Assembly: GCF_028750675.1 (NCBI RefSeq)
Contig: NZ_JAQQPZ010000001.1
Coordinates: forward strand, 413,327-477,326
Source of the DNA: Shewanella metallivivens
Lineage (GTDB): Bacteria; Pseudomonadota; Gammaproteobacteria; Enterobacterales; Shewanellaceae
Length of the DNA stretch: 64,000 nt
Direction: 5' to 3'
A program made the translations under genes and the position numbers. This document shows, in pieces, positions 29,151 to 38,940 of the stretch. The notes beneath the pieces were generated by a model. The model was not told where the DNA came from and did not search any database. It was given only the letters and a program-made list of their open reading frames with translations. Position 1 is the first letter of the stretch; each line of letters starts with the position of its first letter.

Positions 29151-31247
29151 TTATTGCGGCGTAACCGGGGTAGTAAGGTCAATGCTATAAATAGCAAAAC
29201 CTGATACAACATCATCGGTTGTGGGTAACTTCACCATTTTACGTTGTTGATTTTCTTCAACAAACTTATCAGCTAGTTCGCTATCTTGCGTTTCAAAACG
29301 AATGTCTAATGCAACGGTTGCATTGTCGATGGTTTTAAAGTCCCAGTTGTAGTCAGCAGATGGGTCAACCATTGCATCATATCCGCCAGTCGCATTAGGT
29401 TGTGATTGGTCAGTGATATAAGCAGATAACGCATCACGGTTGGTATCTGGTAGTTCAAGCACTACGTGATCAGAACCTGTGCCTGCAAATGAGCCACCAA
29501 ACGCGCGGTAGTTATTTGACGCAACAATAAATGACATTTCTGCTAATTGGTCACCGGTGATCACATTGCCTTCATCATCAGTGTAAGCTAAATCAACAAT
29601 ACGATTAGCATCAGCATTAACCACTTCACAGCTACGGTCAAACTTGCTTGGTTGAGTCACGTCAATTTTATACGTTAAGCCATCGATAACATCAAAGTTG
29701 TACGTTGGGTGACCAGCACGATTAATTAAGTTTTGTGGAGTACTGACTGTTGGGTCAATTTGGTTAAATTGGTTGGCTGAACATTCTAGCCAATCTTTTA
29801 ACTCTGCACCGGTCGCTTTTACTGCAACCATAGTATTTGGGTAAAGGTATAAATCAGCCGCGTTTTTGTATGACAAGTTACCCGCAGGCACTTGCACATA
29901 TTGGCTTGCATCACCTTCAGCATAACGACCACCGGCTTTAAATGGCGCAGAAGCAGACAGAATCGGTAAGTCTTTTAAATCATCGGTGATTAAGGCTTTA
30001 ACGCGCGCAATTTGAGCATTTGATACAATTTGAACCGTAGGATCATCTTGTACTAATGTTAAAAAGCTATACATGTCAGCAGCTGCAACACCAATGGGTT
30101 GGCTTACATATTCAATCGTACCGTTATGTTCTACTTCAATTGCATCACGTAAACTGTCTTCACCATCAACTAAAGCCACTTTGTTGGTGTTGTCGTAAAT
30201 TGGACGTGCAATTGCTGTTGACTCTTCATGAATGACAGTCCATTTGTCTTCAACTTGGCGTAATACTAAGTCAACGACACCAAGGTTATCACCCCAACGA
30301 CCAGGCATAACTGCAGGAACGCCGTTTAACAGGCCTTTCTCTACGTCAGTGTTCGGTAAGTCGCTATAAGTTGCTGATGGAAAAACCGAATGGCTATGAC
30401 CGAAGAAGATGGCATCAATGCCATCAACATTGGTTAACGCGTAAGTTGCGTTTTCAGCCCATGGATCACCAGGGTTTTCACTTGAGCCAATACCTGAATG
30501 TGGAATAGCTAAAATAATATCAGCGCCTTCAGCTTTCATTTGAGGCACAAATTTATTGGCAGCTTGAACAATACCTAATACTTCGACTTTTCCGTCTAAG
30601 TTAGCTTTATCCCATTGAAGGATTTGAGGGGGCACGAAACCGATATAACCAATTTTTATGGTGTGCTCGTTACCTGCAACGTCAGTAACGACTTTATCTT
30701 TGATGATATATGGGGTAAACATGTTTTCATTAAATAACACATCATCCCAACAGCCGTCTTTGTCAGCACAAATTACGTTAGCATTAATATAAGGGAAGTT
30801 AGCACCGCCTAATGATTGCTCTAAAAATGATAAACCGTAATTAAATTCGTGGTTACCAATATTGCCGACTTCATAATCAAGCGTGTTCATCGCTTTATAA
30901 ACTGGGTGGGTATCGGTAAGTATATCGTTTTCAGTTTTGAATTTATTTGCAATATAGTCACCCATCGGACTACCTTGTAATAAATCACCGTTATCGACTA
31001 ATACTGAGTTTGTGACTTCAGCACGAGCAGCATTGATTAGGCTTGCTGTGCGCACAAGGCCAATGGTTTTATCTTCACTACCTGAATAATAGTTATAATC
31101 CATCATATTAGTATGAAGATCAGTAGTTTCCATGACGCGTAAATTAATATCTGCGCTAACAACACTTTTGTTATCGTTGTCAGAGTCACAAGCTGTCATG
31201 CCCATGGCGCCAGCAATAACAACGGCTAGTAGTTTTTTATTTAACAT
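29151..31247 (-). CDS. CpdB-like 2',3'-cyclic-nucleotide phosphodiesterase/3'-nucleotidase lipoprotein
   Basis: 698-aa enzyme with an N-terminal calcineurin-like metallophosphatase domain (METTDLHTNMMDYNYY, NVDGIDAIFFGHSH) and a C-terminal 5'-nucleotidase domain (SNNYRAFGG). This is the CpdB architecture. The N-terminus MLNKKLLAVVIAGAMGMTACDSD is a lipoprotein signal with Cys then Asp, so it is lipid-anchored rather than free periplasmic. The start at 31247 has GAGAGA upstream. Likely role: releasing phosphate and nucleosides from nucleotides outside the cytoplasm. Confidence 0.9.
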   Translation of the reverse strand: MLNKKLLAVVIAGAMGMTACDSDNDNKSVVSADINLRVMETTDLHTNMMDYNYYSGSEDKTIGLVRTASLINAARAEVTNSVLVDNGDLLQGSPMGDYIANKFKTENDILTDTHPVYKAMNTLDYEVGNIGNHEFNYGLSFLEQSLGGANFPYINANVICADKDGCWDDVLFNENMFTPYIIKDKVVTDVAGNEHTIKIGYIGFVPPQILQWDKANLDGKVEVLGIVQAANKFVPQMKAEGADIILAIPHSGIGSSENPGDPWAENATYALTNVDGIDAIFFGHSHSVFPSATYSDLPNTDVEKGLLNGVPAVMPGRWGDNLGVVDLVLRQVEDKWTVIHEESTAIARPIYDNTNKVALVDGEDSLRDAIEVEHNGTIEYVSQPIGVAAADMYSFLTLVQDDPTVQIVSNAQIARVKALITDDLKDLPILSASAPFKAGGRYAEGDASQYVQVPAGNLSYKNAADLYLYPNTMVAVKATGAELKDWLECSANQFNQIDPTVSTPQNLINRAGHPTYNFDVIDGLTYKIDVTQPSKFDRSCEVVNADANRIVDLAYTDDEGNVITGDQLAEMSFIVASNNYRAFGGSFAGTGSDHVVLELPDTNRDALSAYITDQSQPNATGGYDAMVDPSADYNWDFKTIDNATVALDIRFETQDSELADKFVEENQQRKMVKLPTTDDVVSGFAIYSIDLTTPVTPQ

Positions 31248-31661
31248 ATTTGTCTCTCTGTTTTTTGACCCCGAGGCGTACTTTTTTGTTTTTGCCTCAT
31301 ACGTAGAGTTAACATTTGTTATCAATATTGATGACAAAGTGAAAACACTGAGCGAGTATAAACATGATAAGTGAATAAATTGTGATGAAGCGCCAATTTA
31401 ATTTAAATAAAAGGTGCGTTTGCTCAATTATTCGGCGTTATTGGTGCTGTGAAGTACTTAATGATGACGTTAAATAAAAGAATTAGCGGTGGATACATTA
31501 AACACTATGTTTAGCATTTATGATTGGTTATGAATTTAATTAATATAATAAAATGGCGGTGTTAATTTTTGTTTTGAATATATATTCATTTAGATTGTTG
31601 TTATATTCGCAGCGACATCATTGTCACTGCGAATATAAATATAACTTAAGTTAATGATGGC
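31248..31661. promoter_or_regulatory. Intergenic region with palindromic operator candidate and 3' hairpin
   Basis: 414 bp. Upstream of the CpdB-like gene, 31316-31337 is a 22-bp palindrome centred on ATCAATATTGAT with flanks TTGT/ACAA and one mismatched pair. 31274-31297 can form a GAGGC/GCCTC stem in the leader. Near the other end lies a long hairpin (listed separately). The middle is AT-rich with nothing else visible. Confidence 0.4.
31601..31638 (-). terminator. Long hairpin 3' of the M3 peptidase gene
   Basis: A 17-bp stem: TTATATTCGCAGCGACA (31601-31617), loop TCAT, TGTCACTGCGAATATAA (31622-31638), one mismatch. It begins 24 bases after the peptidase stop. There is no clear T-run, so a Rho-independent role is uncertain and mRNA 3'-end protection is an alternative. 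Confidence 0.5.
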
Positions 31662-33833
31662 TTATTTTAAAAAGCCTCTGCTGCGTAATAAAGGGTCAAT
31701 ACCTGCTTCTTTCCCTCTAAACTCTATGTAAAGCTCCATAGGATCTGCGCTCCCCCCTTTCGACAAAATATTATCGCGGAATTTTTGTGCGGTGATAGGA
31801 TCAAATATGCCGTTTTCTTTGAATGCTTCAAACGCATCTGCGCTAAGAAGATCAGACCATAGATAGCTGTAATAACCTGCTGAGTATCCGCCAGCAAATA
31901 TGTGCGAGAAATATGTACTGCGGTATCTTGGGGCTATTTCATTAATTAAGGCCATTTTGTCTAATGATGCCTGTTCAAATTTTGCAGCATCTCGAAGGGT
32001 GTTATCTTCCAATGAATGCCAATCCAAATCTAAGTATGTTGCAGCCATGTATTCTACAGTGGCAAAACCTTGGTTAAATTGACTCGCAGCCTGGATCTTT
32101 TCAATTAATGATTGTGGGATGACTTCACCGGTTTGATAGTGTGTTGCAAATTGCGCTAACACTTCAGGTTGTGTCATCCAATATTCCATGACTTGAGAAG
32201 GAAACTCGACATAATCTCGCGGCACGGCGGTGCCCGATTGTGATCGATATTTCACATCAGATAACATCCCATGTAAAGCATGTCCAAATTCATGGAATAG
32301 GGTACTTGCTTCATCAAACGTTAATAAAGCTGGCTCATTACCCGCAGGGCGAGGGAAGTTAAGCACATTAACGACAATGGGTTTAGAGTCAACACCATTC
32401 ATATTGTACTGTTGACGATACACATTCATCCAAGCGCCACCACGTTTACTTGGACGGACAAAATAGTCGCCCATAAACACTGCCATCAGGCTACCGTCTT
32501 TATCGTAAACTTCCCAAGTGCGAACATCTGGGTGATATGTTGGCAAGTCATCACGCTCTTTAACGGTTATCCCATATAAACGGTTAGCAGTATAGAAAAC
32601 GCCTTTTAAGGTGTTGTTAAGCGTAAAGTAAGGCTTAGTTTGTTGCTCATTAAAGTCGTATTTAGCGACACGGATTTTGTCTGAGTAATACCACCAATCC
32701 CAAGGTTGGATGGTTATGTCAGCACCTTGAGCATCAACCAAAGCCTGCATGTCGCTGACTTCATTGTTGGCTTTCTTAATTGCTGCAGGCCACACTTTAT
32801 CAAGTAACTTGTATACGTTATCTGGGGTTTGTGCGGTGCGATCTTCGAGTACAAAGTGGGCATGGCTCTTATAGCCCATAAGTTGAGCAACTTCAGCACG
32901 TAATGCCGCTACCTGAGCTAAAATAGCTTTGTTATCGTGTTCGTTATTATTATTCGCTTTTGAGATATAAGCATTATATATCTTCTCGCGTAACGCTCGG
33001 TTATCGGCATAAGTTAAAAATGGCGTAATTGAAGGACGGTTTGTGGTAAATATCCATTTCCCCGGATGCCCTAGACGAGTCGCTCTGCGCGCAGCTGTGT
33101 CGATCACATCTTTTGGCAGCCCTGATAATTGCTCTGGCTTATCGAGGATTAATTGAAATGCATTGGTTTCAGCAAGTACATTATCACCGAAACTCAGGTT
33201 TAATTTACCAATTTGCTCATTTAAATCGCGTAATTTAATTTTATCTTCTGCCGATAAATTGGCACCGCCTCGAGTAAAGGCACGGTAAGTATCGCCGAGT
33301 AACTTAGCTTCTGCACTATTGAGTGATAGGCTTTCGCGTTGGTCATAAACGGCTTTGACTCGTTTAAACAACTTATCGTTTAGGTAGATATCATCTTTTG
33401 AGGCCGAAAGTTTTGGCGAAATTTGTTTAGAGATATCTTGTAGAGCCTCGTTTGTATTCGCGCTAGTTAAGTTAAAAAACACATATGTGACTCTTGTTAA
33501 TAAATCGCCAGAAAACTCCATTGCTTCGATGGTGTTGGCAAATGTTGGTGCCTGAGGATTATTTGCAATCACCGATATTTGTTGTTGTAGTTCTGCAATA
33601 CCGGCCTCAAAAGCGGGTAAAAAGTCATCTGGGGTAATACTGGCAAAGTCTGGAATGTCAAAGAAGGTGCCATAAGGCTTAAAAAATGGATTATCAGCGT
33701 GTTGTTGTTTTATTTGCTCTGCTGTTAATGGCACTTCTGTTGAAACGTGTTGGGTTGACGAAACAGAACATGCATTTAGTGCGAAGATTAACGCAATGCT
33801 GGCGACAATAGGTTTAAGGGTTGCTCCCTTCAT
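31662..33833 (-). CDS. M3 family metallopeptidase lipoprotein (Dcp/oligopeptidase A-like)
   Basis: 723-aa zinc peptidase of the thimet/dipeptidyl-carboxypeptidase family. The zinc motif HEFGHALHG is clear, with the downstream Glu-containing region VMEYWMTQPE. The N-terminus MKGATLKPIVASIALIFALNACSV carries lipobox LNAC, so it is predicted to be envelope-anchored, acting on peptides outside the cytoplasm. AGAGG lies upstream of the ATG. Whether it is a dipeptidyl carboxypeptidase or an endopeptidase cannot be settled by eye. Confidence 0.92.
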   Translation of the reverse strand: MKGATLKPIVASIALIFALNACSVSSTQHVSTEVPLTAEQIKQQHADNPFFKPYGTFFDIPDFASITPDDFLPAFEAGIAELQQQISVIANNPQAPTFANTIEAMEFSGDLLTRVTYVFFNLTSANTNEALQDISKQISPKLSASKDDIYLNDKLFKRVKAVYDQRESLSLNSAEAKLLGDTYRAFTRGGANLSAEDKIKLRDLNEQIGKLNLSFGDNVLAETNAFQLILDKPEQLSGLPKDVIDTAARRATRLGHPGKWIFTTNRPSITPFLTYADNRALREKIYNAYISKANNNNEHDNKAILAQVAALRAEVAQLMGYKSHAHFVLEDRTAQTPDNVYKLLDKVWPAAIKKANNEVSDMQALVDAQGADITIQPWDWWYYSDKIRVAKYDFNEQQTKPYFTLNNTLKGVFYTANRLYGITVKERDDLPTYHPDVRTWEVYDKDGSLMAVFMGDYFVRPSKRGGAWMNVYRQQYNMNGVDSKPIVVNVLNFPRPAGNEPALLTFDEASTLFHEFGHALHGMLSDVKYRSQSGTAVPRDYVEFPSQVMEYWMTQPEVLAQFATHYQTGEVIPQSLIEKIQAASQFNQGFATVEYMAATYLDLDWHSLEDNTLRDAAKFEQASLDKMALINEIAPRYRSTYFSHIFAGGYSAGYYSYLWSDLLSADAFEAFKENGIFDPITAQKFRDNILSKGGSADPMELYIEFRGKEAGIDPLLRSRGFLK

Positions 33834-33980
33834 AAGGTGTCCTCTTGATTAGGTTTTCTATCCTCAATAATGAGCAATAAAATGTGAGTCGTTATTGTTT
33901 TGGTTTTTACGGTCAACATTTTACTTATTTAGACGTGAAGATGATGAAGATAGATGTAAAGATTTTGCTTAGTTTGTAAC

Positions 33981-34013
33981 AAAAAAACCGAGCAACCTAG
34001 GTTGCTCGGTTTT
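33981..34013 (-). terminator. Terminator after gamma-glutamyltransferase
   Basis: Perfect palindrome built from ACCGAGCAACC and GGTTGCTCGGT with seven A on the plus strand (T-run on the minus transcript). Confidence 0.9.
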
Positions 34014-34056
34014 CATTGGCCGATTTGTCGATCGTTCAGAGCTTATAATCGTGCCA

Positions 34057-35808
34057 TTAATGACCGATTGCCGCTGAGCCTGCACGTCTTGGGTCTGACG
34101 CCCCAAAAATACCTTGTTCAGTCACCATAATGGACTGAGTGCTGCCAATCGATTGTTGAGTTTTTACGTGATGCCCTTTTGCTTCTAACAGTGAAATGGT
34201 ATCACGGTTTAACGTATGTTCAGCCCATATAAAGTCTGGCTGCCATTGGTGATGGATACGTGCCGCTGCGGTGGCTTCTGCAATATTCAATTTATGGTCA
34301 ATCACATTCATAATGATTTGTAAGGTAATGTTGATAATACGTGAACCACCAGGGCTACCTGTCACGATGAAGGGTTTTCCATCTTTCATTACAATGGTTG
34401 GGCTCATTGAGCTTAATGGGCGTTTATTGCCTTGTACGGCATTGGCGTCACCACCAATTAAGCCGTATCCATTTGGCGTTCCCGGTTTTACCGAAAAGTC
34501 ATCCATTTCATTGTTGAGTAAAATACCGGTGCCTTTTGCGACTAAACCTGAGCCATAGCTAAAGTTAAGGGTGTACGTATTAGCAACAGCGTTGCCCCAT
34601 TGGTCAACAACAGAGTAATGAGTCGTTTGATCGCTTTCATAACCTGCAAGTTTACCCGGTTTAATTTCACTGCTTGGGGTGGTTTTGTTTATCGCGATTT
34701 TATCGGCAATAGAATTGGCATATTCACGGCTAATTAATTGTTTTACTGGCACAGTAACAAAATCAGGGTCGCCTAAAAATTCACTGCGATCAGCATAGGC
34801 ATACTTCATGGTTTCAGCCATAAGGTGTAGCGTATTTGCCGTATTGTGTCCTAACTGATCAATGGGGAATTTTTCGAGGACGTTGAGCATTTCAATAATA
34901 TGAATACCGCCTGATGACGGTGGCGGCATAGAGACGATTTCGTAACCACGATAATTGCCGCGCACAGGTTCACGTTCAACCACTTTGTAGTTTGCTAAAT
35001 CTTGCAAACTCATTACGCCACCGGCTTCTTTTACCGCCGCAACGATTTTCTTCGCCGTTTCACCTTGGTAAAAACCTTCGCTACCTTTCTGGGCAATGAG
35101 TGATAACGAGTGCGCGAGTTCTGGCTGCTTTAAAATTTCATCCACCTGATAGTCACTGCCATCAGCATGGTAAAAAATTTCAGCAGAGCTTGGCCATTGC
35201 GCAATGCGTGATTTTAAGCCGCTTAAAGAATTCGATAAATCAGAGGTGACAACAATGCCGTCTTTGGCTAACTTTATTGCTGGTGCAATGACTTGTTTTA
35301 AACTCATGGTGCCGTATTTTTGTCTTGCAAGTTCCATCCCCATGACGGTACCTGGCACACCCACCGCTAAACCATGTTCACGGCTTAGTTTATCAACGGC
35401 GTTACCTTGTTCATCTAAAAAGATATCTTTATGAGCTTTGCTGGGCGCTGTTTCACGGTAATCTATCGCGATGGTTTTATTTTGTTCGGCTAAGTGCACT
35501 AACATAAAGCCGCCGCCGCCAATGTTACCTGCGCGTGGCAAGGTGACGGCGAGGGCATATCCGACCGCAACAGCGGCATCAACAGCGTTACCGCCTTGCT
35601 TTAAAATATCAACACCAATTTGGCTGGCGATAGCTTCTTGGCTTGAGACCATGCCATGTTTGGCATAAATTGGCTGGGCGGTTGCCATTTCGCTGAAAAT
35701 AGAGGTTTCATTAGCATAAGAAGGTGTACTATTTAGCGCGGGGTTGCACAAGGTGATAGATAATGCGGCGCTAAGTAATAAGGGTTTCAATTTAGGGAGT
35801 CGTTTCAC
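34057..35808 (-). CDS. ggt: Gamma-glutamyltransferase (glutathione hydrolase)
   Basis: 583-aa exported N-terminal nucleophile hydrolase cleaving gamma-glutamyl bonds, self-processed into two chains. The catalytic Thr is in DQTTHYSVVDQWG; the GSPGGSRIINI and PPSSGGIH motifs bind substrate. I chose GTG 35808 because AGGA lies upstream and it yields a clean signal peptide (VKRLPKLKPLLLSAALSITL); the frame to 35892 would put a spurious extension before it. No neighbour suggests an operon. Confidence 0.93.
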   Translation of the reverse strand: MKRLPKLKPLLLSAALSITLCNPALNSTPSYANETSIFSEMATAQPIYAKHGMVSSQEAIASQIGVDILKQGGNAVDAAVAVGYALAVTLPRAGNIGGGGFMLVHLAEQNKTIAIDYRETAPSKAHKDIFLDEQGNAVDKLSREHGLAVGVPGTVMGMELARQKYGTMSLKQVIAPAIKLAKDGIVVTSDLSNSLSGLKSRIAQWPSSAEIFYHADGSDYQVDEILKQPELAHSLSLIAQKGSEGFYQGETAKKIVAAVKEAGGVMSLQDLANYKVVEREPVRGNYRGYEIVSMPPPSSGGIHIIEMLNVLEKFPIDQLGHNTANTLHLMAETMKYAYADRSEFLGDPDFVTVPVKQLISREYANSIADKIAINKTTPSSEIKPGKLAGYESDQTTHYSVVDQWGNAVANTYTLNFSYGSGLVAKGTGILLNNEMDDFSVKPGTPNGYGLIGGDANAVQGNKRPLSSMSPTIVMKDGKPFIVTGSPGGSRIINITLQIIMNVIDHKLNIAEATAAARIHHQWQPDFIWAEHTLNRDTISLLEAKGHHVKTQQSIGSTQSIMVTEQGIFGASDPRRAGSAAIGH

Positions 35809-35921
35809 GATCTTTCCTTGGTGTTGATTTATTTGATTAAGTTGTAAAACATGCCACATGATCGCGACAATTGGTATGAGAATGTAGGCCAATCTATTTA
35901 AGCATTAACGGGTAGGTATCG

Positions 35922-37097
35922 GTGAAAAATAACGAGACGTTAGTTTATCAATTCAGATTTATTAATACCATTAGTGAAATAACAAAAATTCAATGGAATG
36001 AATATTTTGATGCTAGTCAACCGTTTACGCGTCATGAATATTTATCCGCTTTAGAATTAAGCCAATGTGTAAGCCATAAAACCGGCTGGCAACCGCATCA
36101 TCTGGTGGTGAGTCAAGATGATACGATTGTAGCGTTAATGCCGTTGTATATTAAAACCCATTCTTGGGGCGAATACGTCTTTGATTGGGCGTGGGCTGAA
36201 GCGTATGAGCGTAATCAATTAGACTATTATCCTAAACTGGTGAGTAGTATTCCTTTTACGCCAACAACGGGTGCTCGTATTGGTTTTTTGCCTACGTTAA
36301 GCAATGGTGAAAAACAGCATGTCACTTCAGAAATCATTACAGTAATAAAGCAGCAATTAAGCGAGCGGCAATGGTCTTCTTGGCATGGATTATTTAGCCA
36401 TAAAGCTGAACATACCCTGTGGGCAAATACCGGCATTATTCAGCGCCATGGATGCCAATTTCATTGGCGTAATAATGGTTATGTGGACTTTAATGATTTT
36501 TTAAGCAGCATGAACTCCAGAAAACGCAAAAATATCACCAAAGAGCGTGCGCAAATACAAAAGGCGCAATTACGCTTTACCTTTGTCAATGGAACTAACG
36601 CCACCGATGAGCAATGGCAAGGTTTTGTTCGCTGTTATCAACGGACTTACCTAAAGCGATCGGGTCATCAAGGGTATTTGTCTGCAGATTTTTTTAAGTT
36701 AGTCGCCCAAACAATGGGGGAGTCAATCAGATTATTAATGATTCACAATACACAAGATGAGTTGGTGGCATCAGCGCTTTACTTTGTTTCAAACACCCAT
36801 TTGTACGGTCGTTACTGGGGGGCGCTGAGCGATTACGATGGTTTGCATTTTGAAGCCTGTTATTATCAAGGCATCGAATATGCAATTGCTAATCAACTAA
36901 GTGTGTTTGATGCTGGCGCGCAAGGTGAGCATAAAGTGGCAAGAGGTTTTTATCCGGTAGCGACTTATTCAAGCCATGTGATTAATCATTCTGCATTTAG
37001 TGATGCCATTGCAGATTTTTGTCAGCAAGAGCAAGCACACATTAAATTGTATATTGAGCAAATGACGCAACAGTTACCCTATAAAACCAGTAATTAA
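35922..37097 (+). CDS. GNAT/FemAB-like acyltransferase (DUF482-type)
   Basis: 391-aa cytosolic protein of the 'peptidogalycan biosynthesis/recognition' family, related to the FemAB and GNAT folds. Hallmarks are MNSRKRKNITKERAQI in the middle and ALYFVSNTHLYGRYWG and DAGAQGEHKVARGF near the C-terminus. It starts at GTG 35922. Acceptor and donor are unknown. It stands alone between divergent ggt and convergent lysE-like genes. Confidence 0.82.
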   Translation: MKNNETLVYQFRFINTISEITKIQWNEYFDASQPFTRHEYLSALELSQCVSHKTGWQPHHLVVSQDDTIVALMPLYIKTHSWGEYVFDWAWAEAYERNQLDYYPKLVSSIPFTPTTGARIGFLPTLSNGEKQHVTSEIITVIKQQLSERQWSSWHGLFSHKAEHTLWANTGIIQRHGCQFHWRNNGYVDFNDFLSSMNSRKRKNITKERAQIQKAQLRFTFVNGTNATDEQWQGFVRCYQRTYLKRSGHQGYLSADFFKLVAQTMGESIRLLMIHNTQDELVASALYFVSNTHLYGRYWGALSDYDGLHFEACYYQGIEYAIANQLSVFDAGAQGEHKVARGFYPVATYSSHVINHSAFSDAIADFCQQEQAHIKLYIEQMTQQLPYKTSN

Positions 37098-37112
37098 TCT
37101 CGTTTTTGGGTG

Positions 37113-37730
37113 TTAATCCAGCGCGAGCCACACACCTACGAGCATCATTAAGCTGCCAGCGATACGGTTCATCCAGCGGATATTATCGCCGCGGCTTAAA
37201 AACAAACGTAAGCTTTTGCCGCCGCTGGCATAGGCCAACATCGATACACTTTCGGTTATCATAATAATACCCAGCAACACACCAAGTTGCGGACCAACTG
37301 GATTGTCGACATTGATAAACGGTGGCAATAACGAAATCATAAATGCCCAACCTTTCGGGTTGGCAATGGCAGTAATAAACCCCTGGCTTATTAAGCTTGC
37401 TCGGCGGGTGTTCACTTGTGTACTGTCAATGACTGCCATTTTGCCTTTGGCGCGCCACATATTAATACCGATATAAATTAAATAACCGCCACCCACCCAC
37501 TTCAGTAAATCAAATACCTGTGGGTAATTAAGCATAATACTCGCTACACCTAGCACGGCTGCAATGGCCACTAATGCCACACCGACCAGTTCACCTAGCA
37601 TCATCCATAAGGTTTTGCGTACTCCAACACTCATGCCCAGTGTCATGGCTAAGGTCATGCACATACCAGGGGTGATGGAGACAAAAAAGAAGGTAGGAAT
37701 AAACACGGCAAGTACGGCGTAATCAGGCAT
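37113..37730 (-). CDS. LysE/RhtB family translocator
   Basis: 205-aa membrane exporter with about six hydrophobic segments; the SITPGMCMTLAMTLGM region near the start is the family signature. Probably exports an amino acid or similar small molecule. The ATG at 37730 is preferred to the TTG at 37739. The specific substrate cannot be assigned. Confidence 0.87.
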   Translation of the reverse strand: MPDYAVLAVFIPTFFFVSITPGMCMTLAMTLGMSVGVRKTLWMMLGELVGVALVAIAAVLGVASIMLNYPQVFDLLKWVGGGYLIYIGINMWRAKGKMAVIDSTQVNTRRASLISQGFITAIANPKGWAFMISLLPPFINVDNPVGPQLGVLLGIIMITESVSMLAYASGGKSLRLFLSRGDNIRWMNRIAGSLMMLVGVWLALD

Positions 37731-37783
37731 TGGCGTCAATTATCAATAACAGAATGTGGCCAAGTGTAATGGCCTAAAATGAT

Positions 37784-37808
37784 AAAAACCAGCAATTTGC
37801 TGGTTTTT
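37784..37808 (-). terminator. Terminator after hppD
   Basis: AAAAACCAGCAA, T, TTGCTGGTTTTT. The stem is almost the same as the one after the AEC transporter at 27062-27091. Confidence 0.82.
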
Positions 37809-37831
37809 ATGTATCAAATTATACCGATTGC

Positions 37832-38872
37832 TTACAACACACCTCGTTTGATTTGGTCGCGTTCAATAGATTCAAATAACGCTTTAAAATTACCCTCACC
37901 AAAGCCCAAGTTATTTTTACGTTGAATGATTTCAATAAAAATAGGGCCAAATAAGTTTTTAGTGAAAATTTGCAGTAAATAACCTTCTTCGTCACCATCA
38001 ACTAAGATTTGATGATGCTTAATACGCTCACGGTCTTCAGTGACCTGCGGTAACTTCTCAAAAATAGTGTCGTAATATTCAGGAATAATATCTAACGTTT
38101 GTATTGATGTGCCTTCCATCGCATCTAAAGATGCCACAATATCTCGGCTTCTAAAGGCTAAATGTTGTACGCCAGGGCCGTTATATTCACCTAAATATTC
38201 ATCGATTTGGTTGTTGTTATTGCCTTTACCCTCATTGATTGGGATACAGAAACTGCCATCGGGAGAACGTAATGCATAAGATACTAATGCTGTTTGTACG
38301 CCGCTAATGTCAAAATATCGCACTTCGGTAAAGCCAAAGATATCCTTATAAAAGTTAGCCCATTTTTCCATGGTACCTTTGTAGACATTGTTGGTTAAGT
38401 GGTCGACTTCCATAAAGCCTTTTTCGGGCGTGACAACCGGTTGGTCTAAATCGATAAAGTCAGTTTGATAGATATTGTTTTGCTCACCAAAGGTGTCGAT
38501 GAAATAAATTAAGCTGTCGCCAATACCGTAAATGGCCGGGTAGGGCATGTCTTTGTTTGCATCATCAGCGGGTTTTGCACCACGATTAACTGCTTCTGTG
38601 AACGCAAAGTTAGCATCCTCAACGCGCCAGCCCATTGAGCAAATTGCTGGGCCGTGTGATTTAGCAAATTCAGCTGAAAAACCACTACGGTTTTTATTGA
38701 GCAAAAAGTTAATGTCGTTTTGTTTGTAGTAGACGATGTCGTTATTTTTGGCTTTTTTTAACATCGAAAAACCAAAATCAATAAAGACCTGGTGCATATA
38801 TTGAGTATCTGGGCTGGAAAATTCAGTAAATTCGATACCTAAAAGCCCCAGTGGATTAAGTTCGCTAGCCAT
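37832..38872 (-). CDS. hppD: 4-hydroxyphenylpyruvate dioxygenase
   Basis: 346-aa Fe(II) dioxygenase turning 4-hydroxyphenylpyruvate into homogentisate in tyrosine breakdown. Two glyoxalase-like halves are present; the iron ligands fall in FMEVDHLTNNV (His), GVQHLAFRSRDI (His) and LLQIFTKNLFGPIFIEIIQR (Glu). AAGGA precedes the ATG. It lies 68 bp after hmgA on the same strand, so the two form an operon. No fumarylacetoacetate hydrolase gene lies in the window. Confidence 0.95.
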   Translation of the reverse strand: MASELNPLGLLGIEFTEFSSPDTQYMHQVFIDFGFSMLKKAKNNDIVYYKQNDINFLLNKNRSGFSAEFAKSHGPAICSMGWRVEDANFAFTEAVNRGAKPADDANKDMPYPAIYGIGDSLIYFIDTFGEQNNIYQTDFIDLDQPVVTPEKGFMEVDHLTNNVYKGTMEKWANFYKDIFGFTEVRYFDISGVQTALVSYALRSPDGSFCIPINEGKGNNNNQIDEYLGEYNGPGVQHLAFRSRDIVASLDAMEGTSIQTLDIIPEYYDTIFEKLPQVTEDRERIKHHQILVDGDEEGYLLQIFTKNLFGPIFIEIIQRKNNLGFGEGNFKALFESIERDQIKRGVL

Positions 38873-38940
38873 TTTGTTTTCCTTTATTTTCTGTCAACAC
38901 GCCATCACTCTTTGGTGACTTGGGTTAGTTAAATTACATC

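Noticed and set aside
34057..35892. ATG-type start of gamma-glutamyltransferase at 35892
   Set aside because: The GTG at 35808 has AGGA upstream and begins a proper signal peptide; the extra 28 residues do not fit an export signal.
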